Assembly: GCA_052078155.1 (NCBI GenBank)
Contig: JBQJBP010000001.1
Coordinates: 682,001 to 746,000, forward strand
Source of the DNA: CAXBMB01 sp052078155
Lineage (GTDB): Bacteria > Pseudomonadota > Alphaproteobacteria > Kiloniellales > DSM-21159
Direction: 5' to 3'
Length of the DNA: 64,000 nucleotides
Below the pieces are notes generated by a model. That model was not told the origin of the DNA. It was given only the letters and a program-made list of their open reading frames with translations, and made no database searches. The translations under genes were made by a program, and so were the position numbers. Positions 36,293 to 45,023 of the stretch are shown here, one piece after another (the stretch's first letter is position 1; each line of letters starts with the position of its first letter).

Positions 36293-38434
36293 TTAAACAG
36301 CCCGGAGTTTTTCGACAAACTCATGTACCGCCGCATTCAGCTGATCGGCCTGACCCAGCAGACTGCCTGTTGCGGTTTGCATCTCCTGGGCTGCGTTGCG
36401 GGTATCGCTGGCGCCTTCGCGAACACTGGAGATGCTGGTCGCCACATTCTGAGTGCCGCTGGAGGCTTCCTGCGCTGAACGGGCGATTTCGGCAGTCGCT
36501 GCATTCTGTTCTTCAACAGCGGCCGCCACAGCAGAGGCAATTTCGTTGACTCCCTGCACGACTTTCTGGATTTCACCAATCGCCGTCACCGCTTCACCGG
36601 AAATGGCCTGCATGCTTGAGATCTGTTCCGAGATTTCGGCGGTGGCCTTTGCGGTCTGAGTGGCCAGGGACTTCACCTCAGAGGCCACAACAGCAAAGCC
36701 TTTGCCCGCCTCACCGGCGCGCGCGGCTTCAATGGTTGCATTGAGCGCCAGCAGATTGGTCTGTTCAGCGATCTCAGAGATGAGATCAACCACCGAACCA
36801 ACTTTATCCGCAGCTTCCGCCAGGGTTTTCATGGTCTGGTTGGTGTTGTCCGCCTTGCTGTTGGCGTCATTGGCCAGATCACTGACCTCTTCCACTTTCT
36901 GTGTCACTTCTGAAATGGACGCAGACAGTTCTTCTGCCGATGAGGCCACCGTTTGAACTGACTGATTGGCAAGATCGGTTGCCGAAGACACCGCGTTTGA
37001 CTGCTGGCCAGCGGTTTCAGCCGTAGACAAGAGCTGTTCGGACCGGCTCCGCAGTTGATCGGTGCTGGCTGTCACGGCCTGAACCACCTGCCCCACTTCC
37101 GTTTCGAAATCTCCGGACAGTTTGGTGCGCATGGCGGCCCGTTCCTCAGAGGCCCGCTGACGCTCTTCTTCCTGCGCAGTGCGCAGGTCTTCAGCTTCTT
37201 TCCCCTGAGTTTTAAAGACTTCAACAGCTTCAGCCATCAATCCGATTTCATCGCCACGCCCCTGACCCGGGATTTCAACGCTGCGATCACCGGCTGCCAG
37301 TTGCTGCATGGCGTCGGTCATGCCGCGAATGGACCGGCCAATGCCGCGTGTCATGGCAAAACCCAGCAGTGTGATCACCACCAGAGCGGCCAGAGAAATC
37401 AGGGCAGCCTGATTGCGCATGGCAACCACCGGGGCCAGCAGTTCGCCTTCGCGCATTTTGCCAACCAGGGCCCAGTTGATGCCGGAGAAGTTCAAGGGCA
37501 GATAAGCCAGGGCCACATCGTAACCATCGACGTCCTTGCCTAAGAAAGTGCCGGTCTGACCGTCCAGGGCTGCCGTGACGTACTCACTTTCCACCTTCTT
37601 CGACAAAATCGTGCTTTCAGTGGAAAAACGCGAATCACTGCGCATCAGGAAATCACTGCCCACCAGGAAGGTTTCCCCTGTTTCGCCCATACCGGTGGCT
37701 TCCTGCATCACCGAATTGATCTGCTGAACCGACAAAGCGACAGCGAGCACCCCTGCATACGCGCCCTGTCGGTCAAAGATGGGGCTGGCCAGAAAGGCGA
37801 TTGGCTGCCCGCCACTGGGCGCGTAGGAGACGAAATCCAGGAAGTAGGATGAGGTCAGGTTCGCTTCCGTTTCAAAGTTTGAAACGATCTTGGCCAGCTG
37901 AGGATCCAGTCCCTCGCCAAAGGTCCCGAAATCCCCCTGCTTGGCCACGGAATAGATCACCGCGCCGGATTTGTTGATCAGGTAAAGGTCGTGGAACCCG
38001 TTGTTGACCACATAATCCCGGAACCAGGGGTGATTTTCCCCGTGCATGATCGAATAGAGCGACCCGTCATCAGGATTGTCCAGTAATGCACGCTGGTCTG
38101 CTGCATTGGGGTTTTCTTCAATGTAGAGCTTCTGGAGAACCTGGGTCTGGTCTTTACCCAACATGTCCCAGGATGAGGTCAGGTCACTGATGGAACTGAT
38201 CACAAAAGGATTGCGCGCTGCACTGTCCAGAGCCCCCTGGAGGGTGGTCAGGTAACTCAGCATGGCGTTGCCTTTGACGGCCACCACAGCCTGCAGCTTG
38301 TTGATGCCCCTTTCTTCCAACGCCTCACTGGCCTTGAAGAAACTGATGGACCCCACTGTCAGGGCCGTAACCAAAGCAGCACCGCTGATCAGCAGTGGCA
38401 ATTTGCGCGCAAGTGTCAGACGTAGACCGGTCAT
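36293..38434 (-). CDS. Methyl-accepting chemotaxis protein, Cache sensor
   Basis: 713 residues. TM helix at about 10-33, a large periplasmic region (about 35-335) of Cache type ('HENHPWFRDYVVNNGFHDLYLINKSG', 'SPIFDRQGAYAGVLAVALSVQQIN' in pieces), a second TM near 338-360, a HAMP domain (MTRGIGRSIRGMTDAMQQLAAGDRSVEIPG region) and a signalling domain whose hairpin tip reads 'IAEQTNLLALNATIEAARAGEAGKGFAVVASEVK'. It would sense an extracytoplasmic small ligand and signal to CheA. No CheR-binding pentapeptide ends the protein. The ligand is unknown; no che genes are nearby. Proximity to the carnitine operon (about 4 kb away) does not itself indicate the ligand. Confidence 0.93.
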   Translation of the reverse strand: MTGLRLTLARKLPLLISGAALVTALTVGSISFFKASEALEERGINKLQAVVAVKGNAMLSYLTTLQGALDSAARNPFVISSISDLTSSWDMLGKDQTQVLQKLYIEENPNAADQRALLDNPDDGSLYSIMHGENHPWFRDYVVNNGFHDLYLINKSGAVIYSVAKQGDFGTFGEGLDPQLAKIVSNFETEANLTSSYFLDFVSYAPSGGQPIAFLASPIFDRQGAYAGVLAVALSVQQINSVMQEATGMGETGETFLVGSDFLMRSDSRFSTESTILSKKVESEYVTAALDGQTGTFLGKDVDGYDVALAYLPLNFSGINWALVGKMREGELLAPVVAMRNQAALISLAALVVITLLGFAMTRGIGRSIRGMTDAMQQLAAGDRSVEIPGQGRGDEIGLMAEAVEVFKTQGKEAEDLRTAQEEERQRASEERAAMRTKLSGDFETEVGQVVQAVTASTDQLRSRSEQLLSTAETAGQQSNAVSSATDLANQSVQTVASSAEELSASISEVTQKVEEVSDLANDANSKADNTNQTMKTLAEAADKVGSVVDLISEIAEQTNLLALNATIEAARAGEAGKGFAVVASEVKSLATQTAKATAEISEQISSMQAISGEAVTAIGEIQKVVQGVNEIASAVAAAVEEQNAATAEIARSAQEASSGTQNVATSISSVREGASDTRNAAQEMQTATGSLLGQADQLNAAVHEFVEKLRAV

Positions 38435-38658
38435 CCAGTCCCCCGTAGCTCAGTATTATTCCAGTTTCTCAACTGTTTAGTGAGGAATAGTTAAAAGACG
38501 GATAATTTGACGGAGGCTTGGCGAGTTTATTTCTGGATTTGCCGTAGAAAAGCACGCTTGTTTCAACAGACAAGCAAGTCCGCCCGGATTGGCCGAATTC
38601 AGCAGGTTAAGCGGCGACAAAGAACGTCGGGAAGCAAAGGGCGGCAAAGGCCGGACAA

Positions 38659-38689
38659 CAAAAAAGCCGCTTCCAAAAGGAGAGCGGCT
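38659..38689 (-). terminator. Rho-independent terminator of the tRNA-Asp pair
   Basis: Minus strand AGCCGCT (38689-38683) with AGCGGCT (38671-38665), a short bulged extension and a TTTT loop, then TTTTTTG. It lies about 39 bases downstream of the second tRNA-Asp. Confidence 0.88.
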
Positions 38690-38727
38690 GGGCCTCTGCA
38701 CTTACGCGATCTTTGTCTGGAAGAAAG

Positions 38728-38804
<77 letters not shown>

Positions 38805-38873
38805 GCAATGGGTACTTTCTTCTGATCCTTGGGCGACTTTCCAATCCCGGCTCCAGCTTCTGAAGCGGTGGGA

Positions 38874-38950
<77 letters not shown>

Positions 38951-38999
38951 TTAGTTTCCCAAGGTGTCTCCGAGGTTCTTGTCTCGGCGACGGGGCAGA

Positions 39000-39028
39000 G
39001 AACTACCCCTCCGCCCCCGGAGTGTCAA
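39000..39028 (-). promoter_or_regulatory. Promoter of the tRNA-Asp pair
   Basis: Minus strand TTGACA (39028-39023), 17-base G-rich spacer, TAGTTC (39005-39000). A good housekeeping-sigma match; the predicted start lies about 40 bases upstream of the first tRNA. Confidence 0.8.
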
Positions 39029-39200
39029 GGCAATGAAACACGCTTTTTTCTTTTTTCTGCAACAGACATTCATAATCGGGAAAGTCTGGCCATTTGGGAC
39101 CATCTGGCGGGCCTTTTTGTCTCCATAAAAGACGCAGCCATTCGGACAAAGCTGTTTTCAAATGCTCCAATCCTTATAGCACAGATTGGAAAAGAATGGG

Positions 39201-40076
39201 TTAAAGCAGGTAAGCCAACAGCAGCGGCAGCAAGAGAGCCGCCATAAGCGTTGAAATAATCACCATAGAGGCCACTTCCGGAGCCGCCCGGTCGAATCGT
39301 AACGCAAAGAGATAGCTGTAGATGGCAACGGGCATGGAAAACTGCAAAATCAGGATGTTGCGGGCCAGATCATCCAGCTGGAACAAGGCAGCCAAGGCCA
39401 CAGCAATGGCAAATCCCCCCAACAGCCGCACCAATGACAGGCCGAAGGCCACCTTAAGGCTACTGATTTTCAGCTTGGCCAGAGACACACCGAGCGCCAG
39501 AAGCATCAAGGGAATCGTAAAGCCCCCCAATAGATCAAAGGTGTTGGATACCCAGTGAGGCAGGCGAATCCCGGTTACGACAAGCAGCAATCCGATCAAG
39601 ACCGCATAGATCAGGGGCATGCGCAACATGCCTTTGATGTCCGCCCGGCCCTGGGCAATCCCGGCCCCCACTGTGAAGTTCCCTACAGCGCTAAAGGCCA
39701 GGACAACGATGGCAAGCGCCATGCCGGCTTCCTGGAAGGCAAAGAGAGAAATGGGCAGCCCAATGTTGCCGGAGTTCGGAAAGAGCAACGCAGGCATGTA
39801 GTCCTGGGCCGAGAGCCTGAACAGCTTCAACAACAGGTAACTGAGCACCATCATGGCCAGAAAGGCGAAAAAGGTTACCAGAGCCATTTCTGCAAAGGCA
39901 GCTGGTGTTGGGCGGGCCTTGTCAAAGGTGGTGATCAGCAGGCAGGGCGTGCCCACATACATCACGAGTAAGGTCACGGCCTTGCTGTCAAAAGGCCAGT
40001 CTTTCCGCCCCCAAATGTAGCCAATGGCAACTGTCAGAAAGACCGGCGCCAGAATGGCAATCAACTGCATTAACAT
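39201..40076 (-). CDS. AEC family (auxin efflux carrier-like) transporter
   Basis: 291 residues, about ten membrane helices. Landmarks include 'LFPNSGNIGLPISLFAFQEAG' (about 107-127) and 'LLGGFTIPLMLLALGVSLAKLKI', classic AEC features. The ATG at 40076 gives MLMQLIAILAPVFLTVAIGYIW; upstream in-frame codons to 40316 encode a non-membrane sequence and are rejected. Substrate unknown, probably a small organic anion. It is divergent from the flavin reductase at 40358. Confidence 0.86.
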   Translation of the reverse strand: MLMQLIAILAPVFLTVAIGYIWGRKDWPFDSKAVTLLVMYVGTPCLLITTFDKARPTPAAFAEMALVTFFAFLAMMVLSYLLLKLFRLSAQDYMPALLFPNSGNIGLPISLFAFQEAGMALAIVVLAFSAVGNFTVGAGIAQGRADIKGMLRMPLIYAVLIGLLLVVTGIRLPHWVSNTFDLLGGFTIPLMLLALGVSLAKLKISSLKVAFGLSLVRLLGGFAIAVALAALFQLDDLARNILILQFSMPVAIYSYLFALRFDRAAPEVASMVIISTLMAALLLPLLLAYLL

Positions 40077-40357
40077 AAAAGAACAAGTCCCAATCCCGGC
40101 TGGGAATGTCCCCACCGGTTTCTTTCTGTTATCGAAGGCACCAACTGAACTTCGGTAAAAGGCCTTCTGAAGGACTCCCGCCAACTTCCGCCTCTGAATT
40201 CTGGCCCCGTCTAAGCAGGGTCTCAGAAAGGAGCGGTCAGCATTGTGCAGGACCATCGCCACAGACCGAAGTGCTCTGTCACCAACTCCGGATTGCAGTC
40301 GCCGGTAACAAGCCACAGTTACCGGAGCCGATCCACCAGCGAGAGAACAAAGCAGCT

Positions 40358-40984
40358 ATGTTTTTCGAACCGGGTGATCACAAGGCCCAGGGCCTGCCCC
40401 ACAATCCCTTCAAAGCCATCGTTGTCCCCCGCCCCATCGGCTGGATCAGCACCTTGGGCAGCAACGGGGTGGTCAATCTGGCCCCCTACAGCTTTTTCAA
40501 CGGCCTCTGTGACACCCCGCCGGTGGTCTTTTTCTCCAGCACCGGCCCCAGCCGGGACAAAGGGGTCAAAGACAGCCAGCGGAATGCAGAAGAATCGGGC
40601 GAGTTTGTTTGTAACTTCGTCAGCTGGGAGCTGCGAGAGCAGATGAACATCACCTCTGCAGCCCTGCCCAGCAGCGAAAGCGAGCTGGAAGCAGCAGGTC
40701 TGACAACGGCCCCCTGCACTTTCGTTAAAGCGCCCCGGGTGGCTGAATCGCCCATCGCAATGGAATGCCGCTATCTGCAGACCATTGAACTGCCCAGCGA
40801 TGATCCGGAAAAGGGCAATTTCACGGTTTTGGGTCAGGTGGTCGGCTACCACATTGACGAGTCGGCCCTGACGGATGAGGGGCTGATTGACCTGGCCAAA
40901 CTCATGCCGCTGTCGCGCCTGGGTTACAAAGACTACACCAAGGTCAGCGACGTATTCCCCATGCTTCGCCCCGGACAGAGCTGA
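40358..40984 (+). CDS. Flavin reductase family protein (FMN-binding split barrel)
   Basis: 208 residues, longer than the gene at 2620 and of the DIM6/NTAB-like branch, with 'NPFKAIVVPRPIGWISTLGSNGVVNLAPYSFFNGL' in pieces at the start, 'PPVVFFSS' and 'KDS.RNAEESGEFVCNFVSWELREQMN'. It binds FMN; whether it reduces free flavin or acts on another substrate is unknown. I start it at the ATG 40358; the open frame to 40106 has no family match. It converges with the CdhR-like regulator gene. Confidence 0.85.
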   Translation: MFFEPGDHKAQGLPHNPFKAIVVPRPIGWISTLGSNGVVNLAPYSFFNGLCDTPPVVFFSSTGPSRDKGVKDSQRNAEESGEFVCNFVSWELREQMNITSAALPSSESELEAAGLTTAPCTFVKAPRVAESPIAMECRYLQTIELPSDDPEKGNFTVLGQVVGYHIDESALTDEGLIDLAKLMPLSRLGYKDYTKVSDVFPMLRPGQS

Positions 40985-41047
40985 CACAGCTCGCAAGCCA
41001 GACAGTGCTGGTTGGCGGGCAGGTGTTCAGGACGTCATCAGCCTGAG

Positions 41048-42046
41048 TCAGGAGTAACTCAGGCTCTCATCTGCCCGTCCACGCATGCCCCGCCGATCTT
41101 CCCGGGGGGAGCGTTCATATCGCTGACGGTAGGCCCGGGAAAAATGAGCGGCGGAGCCGAATCCGCTGGCGTTTGCAATTTCGGTCACAGACAAACCGGT
41201 CTGCTGCAGCAGATCGCGGGCGTGGGCCAGACGCAGCCGCTGATAATAGCTGGCAGGGGATACCCCCAGTTCCTGCTGAAAGAGCCGCTGCATCTGCCGC
41301 TCTGAGATCCCCGCCTGGCGGGATAACTCCCGCAGCGCCATGGGATCTTCCACGTTCTGTTCCATCAGCGTTACCGCCCGCAGAAGCTTGCCGTTGAAGG
41401 TTTGCAGGCGGTTTGTTTTCGACAGACGCTGTGGATCTTCACTGTTTCGCATGGGGCCGTGCATAAACTGCTCCGACACTGCCAGAGCAATCTCATCCCC
41501 CAGACGAGAGCGGATCAGCTGCCCCATCATATCGATGGAAGCCGTGCCCCCGGCAGAGGAACAGAGATTGCCATCCACCCAGTAGAGGCCGCTGAAAATC
41601 TCCACGTCAGGAAAGGACTCCTGGAATGAAGCTTCGGTTTCCCAATGCATGGCCACCTTACGGCCCTGCAGCAACCCGGCTTTGGCAAGCACAAAGGCAC
41701 CGCTGTCAATCGACCCCAGGTCGCTGCCGCCGCGCGCCAGACGCCGCAGTCCATTGAGGATAACCGGGCTGGCGCCTTCCAAAGGATCGTAGGACGCACA
41801 GACGATCATAAAAGGGTAGCGCTGACAGGCATCAAAACGGGCATCAGCCACCACTGACATGCCATTGCTGGCCTCCACGGGTTCCCCGGTTTCTGAGAAA
41901 TACTCCCAGCGGAAGACCTCCCGACCCGAATGGCGGTTTGCGGCCCGCAAAGGTTCCACTGCCGACAGCAGCCCCATCATGGAAAAATGAGGAATCAGCA
42001 GAATACCAATGCGTTGTGGCGTTTCCTTATTACGCTCTGTCAGCAA
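41048..42046 (-). CDS. cdhR: GlxA/CdhR-like AraC-family transcriptional regulator
   Basis: 332 residues: a DJ-1/PfpI (GATase1-like) sensor domain (about 12-185) and a C-terminal AraC HTH pair (about 220-315) with 'LRELSRQAGISERQMQRLFQQELGVSPASYYQ' and 'VTEIANASGFGSAAHFSRAYRQ'. The nucleophile-elbow position reads IDSGAFVLAKAGLL, without the cysteine of true amidotransferases. This is the architecture of CdhR, the carnitine-sensing activator of Pseudomonas aeruginosa. It is the last gene of the operon, 18 bases after caiD, so it likely reports on carnitine or a pathway intermediate. The name is inferred from family and context. Confidence 0.82.
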   Translation of the reverse strand: MLTERNKETPQRIGILLIPHFSMMGLLSAVEPLRAANRHSGREVFRWEYFSETGEPVEASNGMSVVADARFDACQRYPFMIVCASYDPLEGASPVILNGLRRLARGGSDLGSIDSGAFVLAKAGLLQGRKVAMHWETEASFQESFPDVEIFSGLYWVDGNLCSSAGGTASIDMMGQLIRSRLGDEIALAVSEQFMHGPMRNSEDPQRLSKTNRLQTFNGKLLRAVTLMEQNVEDPMALRELSRQAGISERQMQRLFQQELGVSPASYYQRLRLAHARDLLQQTGLSVTEIANASGFGSAAHFSRAYRQRYERSPREDRRGMRGRADESLSYS

Positions 42047-42064
42047 AGATCTTCAGCTCCCCGC

Positions 42065-42865
42065 TCAGCGGCCCTGCCAGATGGGCGCCCGTTTCTCGGC
42101 AAATGCCCGTGGGCCCTCTTCCGCATCTTCCGATTTCAACATGGCTTCATAAGTGGCCAGGTCACCGGACCGCAGCAGCTTGTAACAGTCGGGCAGGTCC
42201 AAGGTTTCCGTATGACGGATCAGTTCTTTTACTGCGGCAATGGACAGAGGTGCCCCTTCAATAATTGACAGAGCCAGTGACCGGGCCCGCGTCATCAGGC
42301 CATCAGCGGGAACCACATCGTTTACCAGGCCCCAACGCTGAGCCTCTTCAGCGGCCATGCGACGCCCAGTCAGCAGCATTTCCAGGGCAATGGCGCGGGG
42401 CAGACGCTTTGGCAGACGGAAGGAGGCCGCATCGGCAATGACCCCCACTTTCACTTCCGGTAAGGCAAAGGTGGCGCTGTCAGCGGCCACGATCAAATCA
42501 GCAGACAGGGCCAGTTCAAAGCCGCCGCCAATGGCCATGCCGTTGACCGCAGCGATCACCGGTTTGTCCAGATCATGCATTTCCGTCAGACCGGCAAAGC
42601 CACCCGGGCCGAAATCAGCATCCGGCGCTTCGCCTTCAGAAGCCGCTTTCAAATCCCAGCCGGCCGAGAAGAAACGCTCTCCACCGCCTGTGATAATGGC
42701 GACGCGCAAAGAGGGATCCTCCCGGAAAGCCACAAAGACCTCCCCCATGGTTCGGCTGGTAATCGCATCAATGGCATTGGCCTTTGGCCGATCCAGAGTC
42801 ACTTCCAGAATCTGCTCGTTGCGCTGTACCTTAACCGTATCCGTCGCCAGTGATTCTACTGTCAT
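42065..42865 (-). CDS. caiD: Crotonobetainyl-CoA hydratase (carnitinyl-CoA dehydratase)
   Basis: 266 residues, crotonase fold. The stretch 'RPKANAIDA.TS..MGEVF', 'LRVAIITG.GE.FFSAGWDLKAA' and 'EGEAPDADFGPGGFAGLTE' is, from memory, near-identical to E. coli CaiD. Oxyanion-hole residues are in SAGWDL (67-72) and the GGG at 113-115; E117 and E137 are possible catalytic acids. The loop after PEVKVG reads VIADAAS, whereas E. coli CaiD has IVPDSGG. It would hydrate crotonobetainyl-CoA to L-carnitinyl-CoA. It follows the acyl-CoA synthetase gene by 19 bases. Confidence 0.9.
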   Translation of the reverse strand: MTVESLATDTVKVQRNEQILEVTLDRPKANAIDAITSRTMGEVFVAFREDPSLRVAIITGGGERFFSAGWDLKAASEGEAPDADFGPGGFAGLTEMHDLDKPVIAAVNGMAIGGGFELALSADLIVAADSATFALPEVKVGVIADAASFRLPKRLPRAIALEMLLTGRRMAAEEAQRWGLVNDVVPADGLMTRARSLALSIIEGAPLSIAAVKELIRHTETLDLPDCYKLLRSGDLATYEAMLKSEDAEEGPRAFAEKRAPIWQGR

Positions 42866-42884
42866 CTCGTTCTTCCCTCTTTAG

Positions 42885-45011
42885 TTACTCAGCCATGCGG
42901 ATGACCGCATCCACAGCGACGACCCCCTGCCCGTGCCGACGCACGATCAAAGGATTTACATCCAGTTCCAGTAACTTATCCCGGTGTTTTTCCGCAAAAG
43001 CCGCCACAGCTGCCGCGGCACTGATCAGGGCAGACCAGTCAGCAGCAGCCTCTCCCCGGTAACCGGACAGAAGTTTGCTGATTTTCAGACCTTTCAGGGC
43101 TTTTTCTATCGTTGCTTCGTCACAGGGCAACAGCAGGGTCTTGCTGTCCTCCAACAACTCCACCAGCACACCACCAGCCCCTAAAACCAGAGCCAGGCCG
43201 AACTGCGGATCCCGTTTGATGCCAACGATGAGCTCTGCCTGGCTGTCCGGGACCATGCTTTCCAGCAGAAACTGGTCGGACAGCTCTGCCATGCCTGACA
43301 GGGCCGCTGCGACCTCCTGACTGTTCTGCAGGTTAAGAGCCACCCCACCCTGATCACTTTTGTGCAGCAGATCAGCTGACACGGCTTTCAACACCAGAGG
43401 AAAGGTGAAGTTCTCACACTGGGCCACGACCTGATCTTTGGAGAGCAAGGCACCTTCGGGGACCGGCAACCCTTCCGCCGCCAGCAGGGCCTTACTGGCC
43501 ACTTCATCATAGTTTCTGATGGGCCCGGTGACTTCGGTTACCGCAGGCAGCGTAATGTCCTGATGCTGCACCTCCTGACGGCGCTGCCCCACCCAGGCTG
43601 CGGCTTTCAGGGCCGCCATGGTCTCCCCCAATCCCTGCATGGGGGCAATCCCGGATTCGAGGGCTTTTTCGCGCGCATGCAAAGGCAGGTTTTCAGGCAG
43701 CGTCACAGCCACAATGGTTTTCTGACCGGTGTTTTTCTGCGCCTGAATCAACGCTTCCAGCGTCAGGTCCCAAAGGTCTGTGGAACAGAGCCCCGGTTTG
43801 GGGAAATCCAGCACCTTCACCACGGCATCATAGGGTCCGGACAACATGGCCGAAAAACAGCGGCTCTGTTTATCCAGGTCCCCCCAGATGAAGGTGTGAT
43901 AATCCAAGGGGTTGGAGACAGTGACCAGCTCCCCCAGGATCTCTTCCATCACTGCCGTTTCAGCGGCCCCCGGTTGGGGCATAAGCAAGCCCGCCTGGTC
44001 AGCCAGGTCAGCACAGAGTGCAGCCTCCCCGCCGGAGCAGCTGATGGTCGCCACGCGGTTGCCAGCCAGAGGCCCCAGAACATCGAGCAACTTCAGTGTT
44101 TCGATGAACTGAGGCAGCGTATCGACCCGCACCACGCCCAGACGATCAAAAAAGGCATCATAGAGCTGATCTGATCCAGCCAGAGAAGAGGTGTGACTGA
44201 GTGTGGCCTGGGCACCCAGTTCAGAGCGTCCGGCCTTGATGGCCACGATCGGCACCCCTTTTTTCAGCGCCAGTTCTGCGGCCCGAGAGAAGCCAGCCAC
44301 ATCATCTAGCCCCTCAATATGCAGGCCAATGGCCCGCACCCTTGGGTCTTCCACCAGCACAGTGATGTAATCATGCAGGTCCAGAGCCGCCTTGTTGCCC
44401 ACCGCAATCATGTAGGCCAGCGGCAGCGACCGCTCCTGCATGGTCAGGGAAATGCCGATGTTGCCCGACTGGGTGATCATGGCCACCCCGGACTCGACCC
44501 GCTTTCCGCCATGCTGATCCGGCCAGAGGGCTGCACCATCCAGGTAATTGAGCAGGCCGTAGCAGTTTGGTCCGATGAGAGCCATGTCTCCGGCTGCCTG
44601 CAGCAGCTGGTCCTGAAGGGCTTTGCCTTCCGGCCCGGCTTCGGCAAAGCCCGAGGCATAGCAAACCAGCCCCCCTGCCCCCATGGCAGAGAGATCCCGC
44701 ACCACGGCAATGGCAGGTTCTCTGGGAATGGCCAGGAACACCGCATCAGGTGCTTCAGGCAAATCTTGCACCGTGGCAAAGGTCGGCAATCCCCCCAGTG
44801 TCTCCCGCCTGGGGTTCACCGGCCAGATGGCCCCGGAAAACCCGTTCTTGGCACACTGACGCACCACCTCGGCGGCTTCATTCCCACCGATGACGGCGAT
44901 ATGGCGTGGGGCCATCAGGCGCTTCAGATTGGCCTGTTGGCGGGAAAAGAGAGGGGCTCCTTCCTCATCCACCAAATCGGTCCTGGCTTTATCCACTGGC
45001 AAACTGCTCAC
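42885..45011 (-). CDS. ADP/NDP-forming acyl-CoA synthetase, single chain (candidate gamma-butyrobetainyl-CoA ligase)
   Basis: 708 residues: CoA-binding domain (about 30-130, IAVIGGNEAAEVVRQCAKNG), succinyl-CoA-ligase-like domain (about 170-330, 'GVAMITQSGNIGISL') and a C-terminal ATP-grasp_5 domain (about 490-708, 'FPLVLKAVSADLLHKSDQGGV'). These enzymes make acyl-CoA from a carboxylate and ATP with release of ADP. In the operon it lies 12 bases after the acyl-CoA dehydrogenase gene and before caiD. The expected substrate is gamma-butyrobetaine, crotonobetaine or carnitine. The family is clear; the substrate is inferred from context. It replaces the CaiC-type AMP-forming ligase and CaiB transferase of E. 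coli, which are absent. Confidence 0.85.
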   Translation of the reverse strand: MSSLPVDKARTDLVDEEGAPLFSRQQANLKRLMAPRHIAVIGGNEAAEVVRQCAKNGFSGAIWPVNPRRETLGGLPTFATVQDLPEAPDAVFLAIPREPAIAVVRDLSAMGAGGLVCYASGFAEAGPEGKALQDQLLQAAGDMALIGPNCYGLLNYLDGAALWPDQHGGKRVESGVAMITQSGNIGISLTMQERSLPLAYMIAVGNKAALDLHDYITVLVEDPRVRAIGLHIEGLDDVAGFSRAAELALKKGVPIVAIKAGRSELGAQATLSHTSSLAGSDQLYDAFFDRLGVVRVDTLPQFIETLKLLDVLGPLAGNRVATISCSGGEAALCADLADQAGLLMPQPGAAETAVMEEILGELVTVSNPLDYHTFIWGDLDKQSRCFSAMLSGPYDAVVKVLDFPKPGLCSTDLWDLTLEALIQAQKNTGQKTIVAVTLPENLPLHAREKALESGIAPMQGLGETMAALKAAAWVGQRRQEVQHQDITLPAVTEVTGPIRNYDEVASKALLAAEGLPVPEGALLSKDQVVAQCENFTFPLVLKAVSADLLHKSDQGGVALNLQNSQEVAAALSGMAELSDQFLLESMVPDSQAELIVGIKRDPQFGLALVLGAGGVLVELLEDSKTLLLPCDEATIEKALKGLKISKLLSGYRGEAAADWSALISAAAAVAAFAEKHRDKLLELDVNPLIVRRHGQGVVAVDAVIRMAE

Positions 45012-45023
45012 GGAAAGGTCCCC

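Noticed and set aside
41042..41063. CCTGAGT/ACTCAGG hairpin between the flavin reductase and the CdhR-like gene as a terminator
   Set aside because: The 7-bp stem overlaps the stop codon of the regulator gene and has no T-run on either strand.
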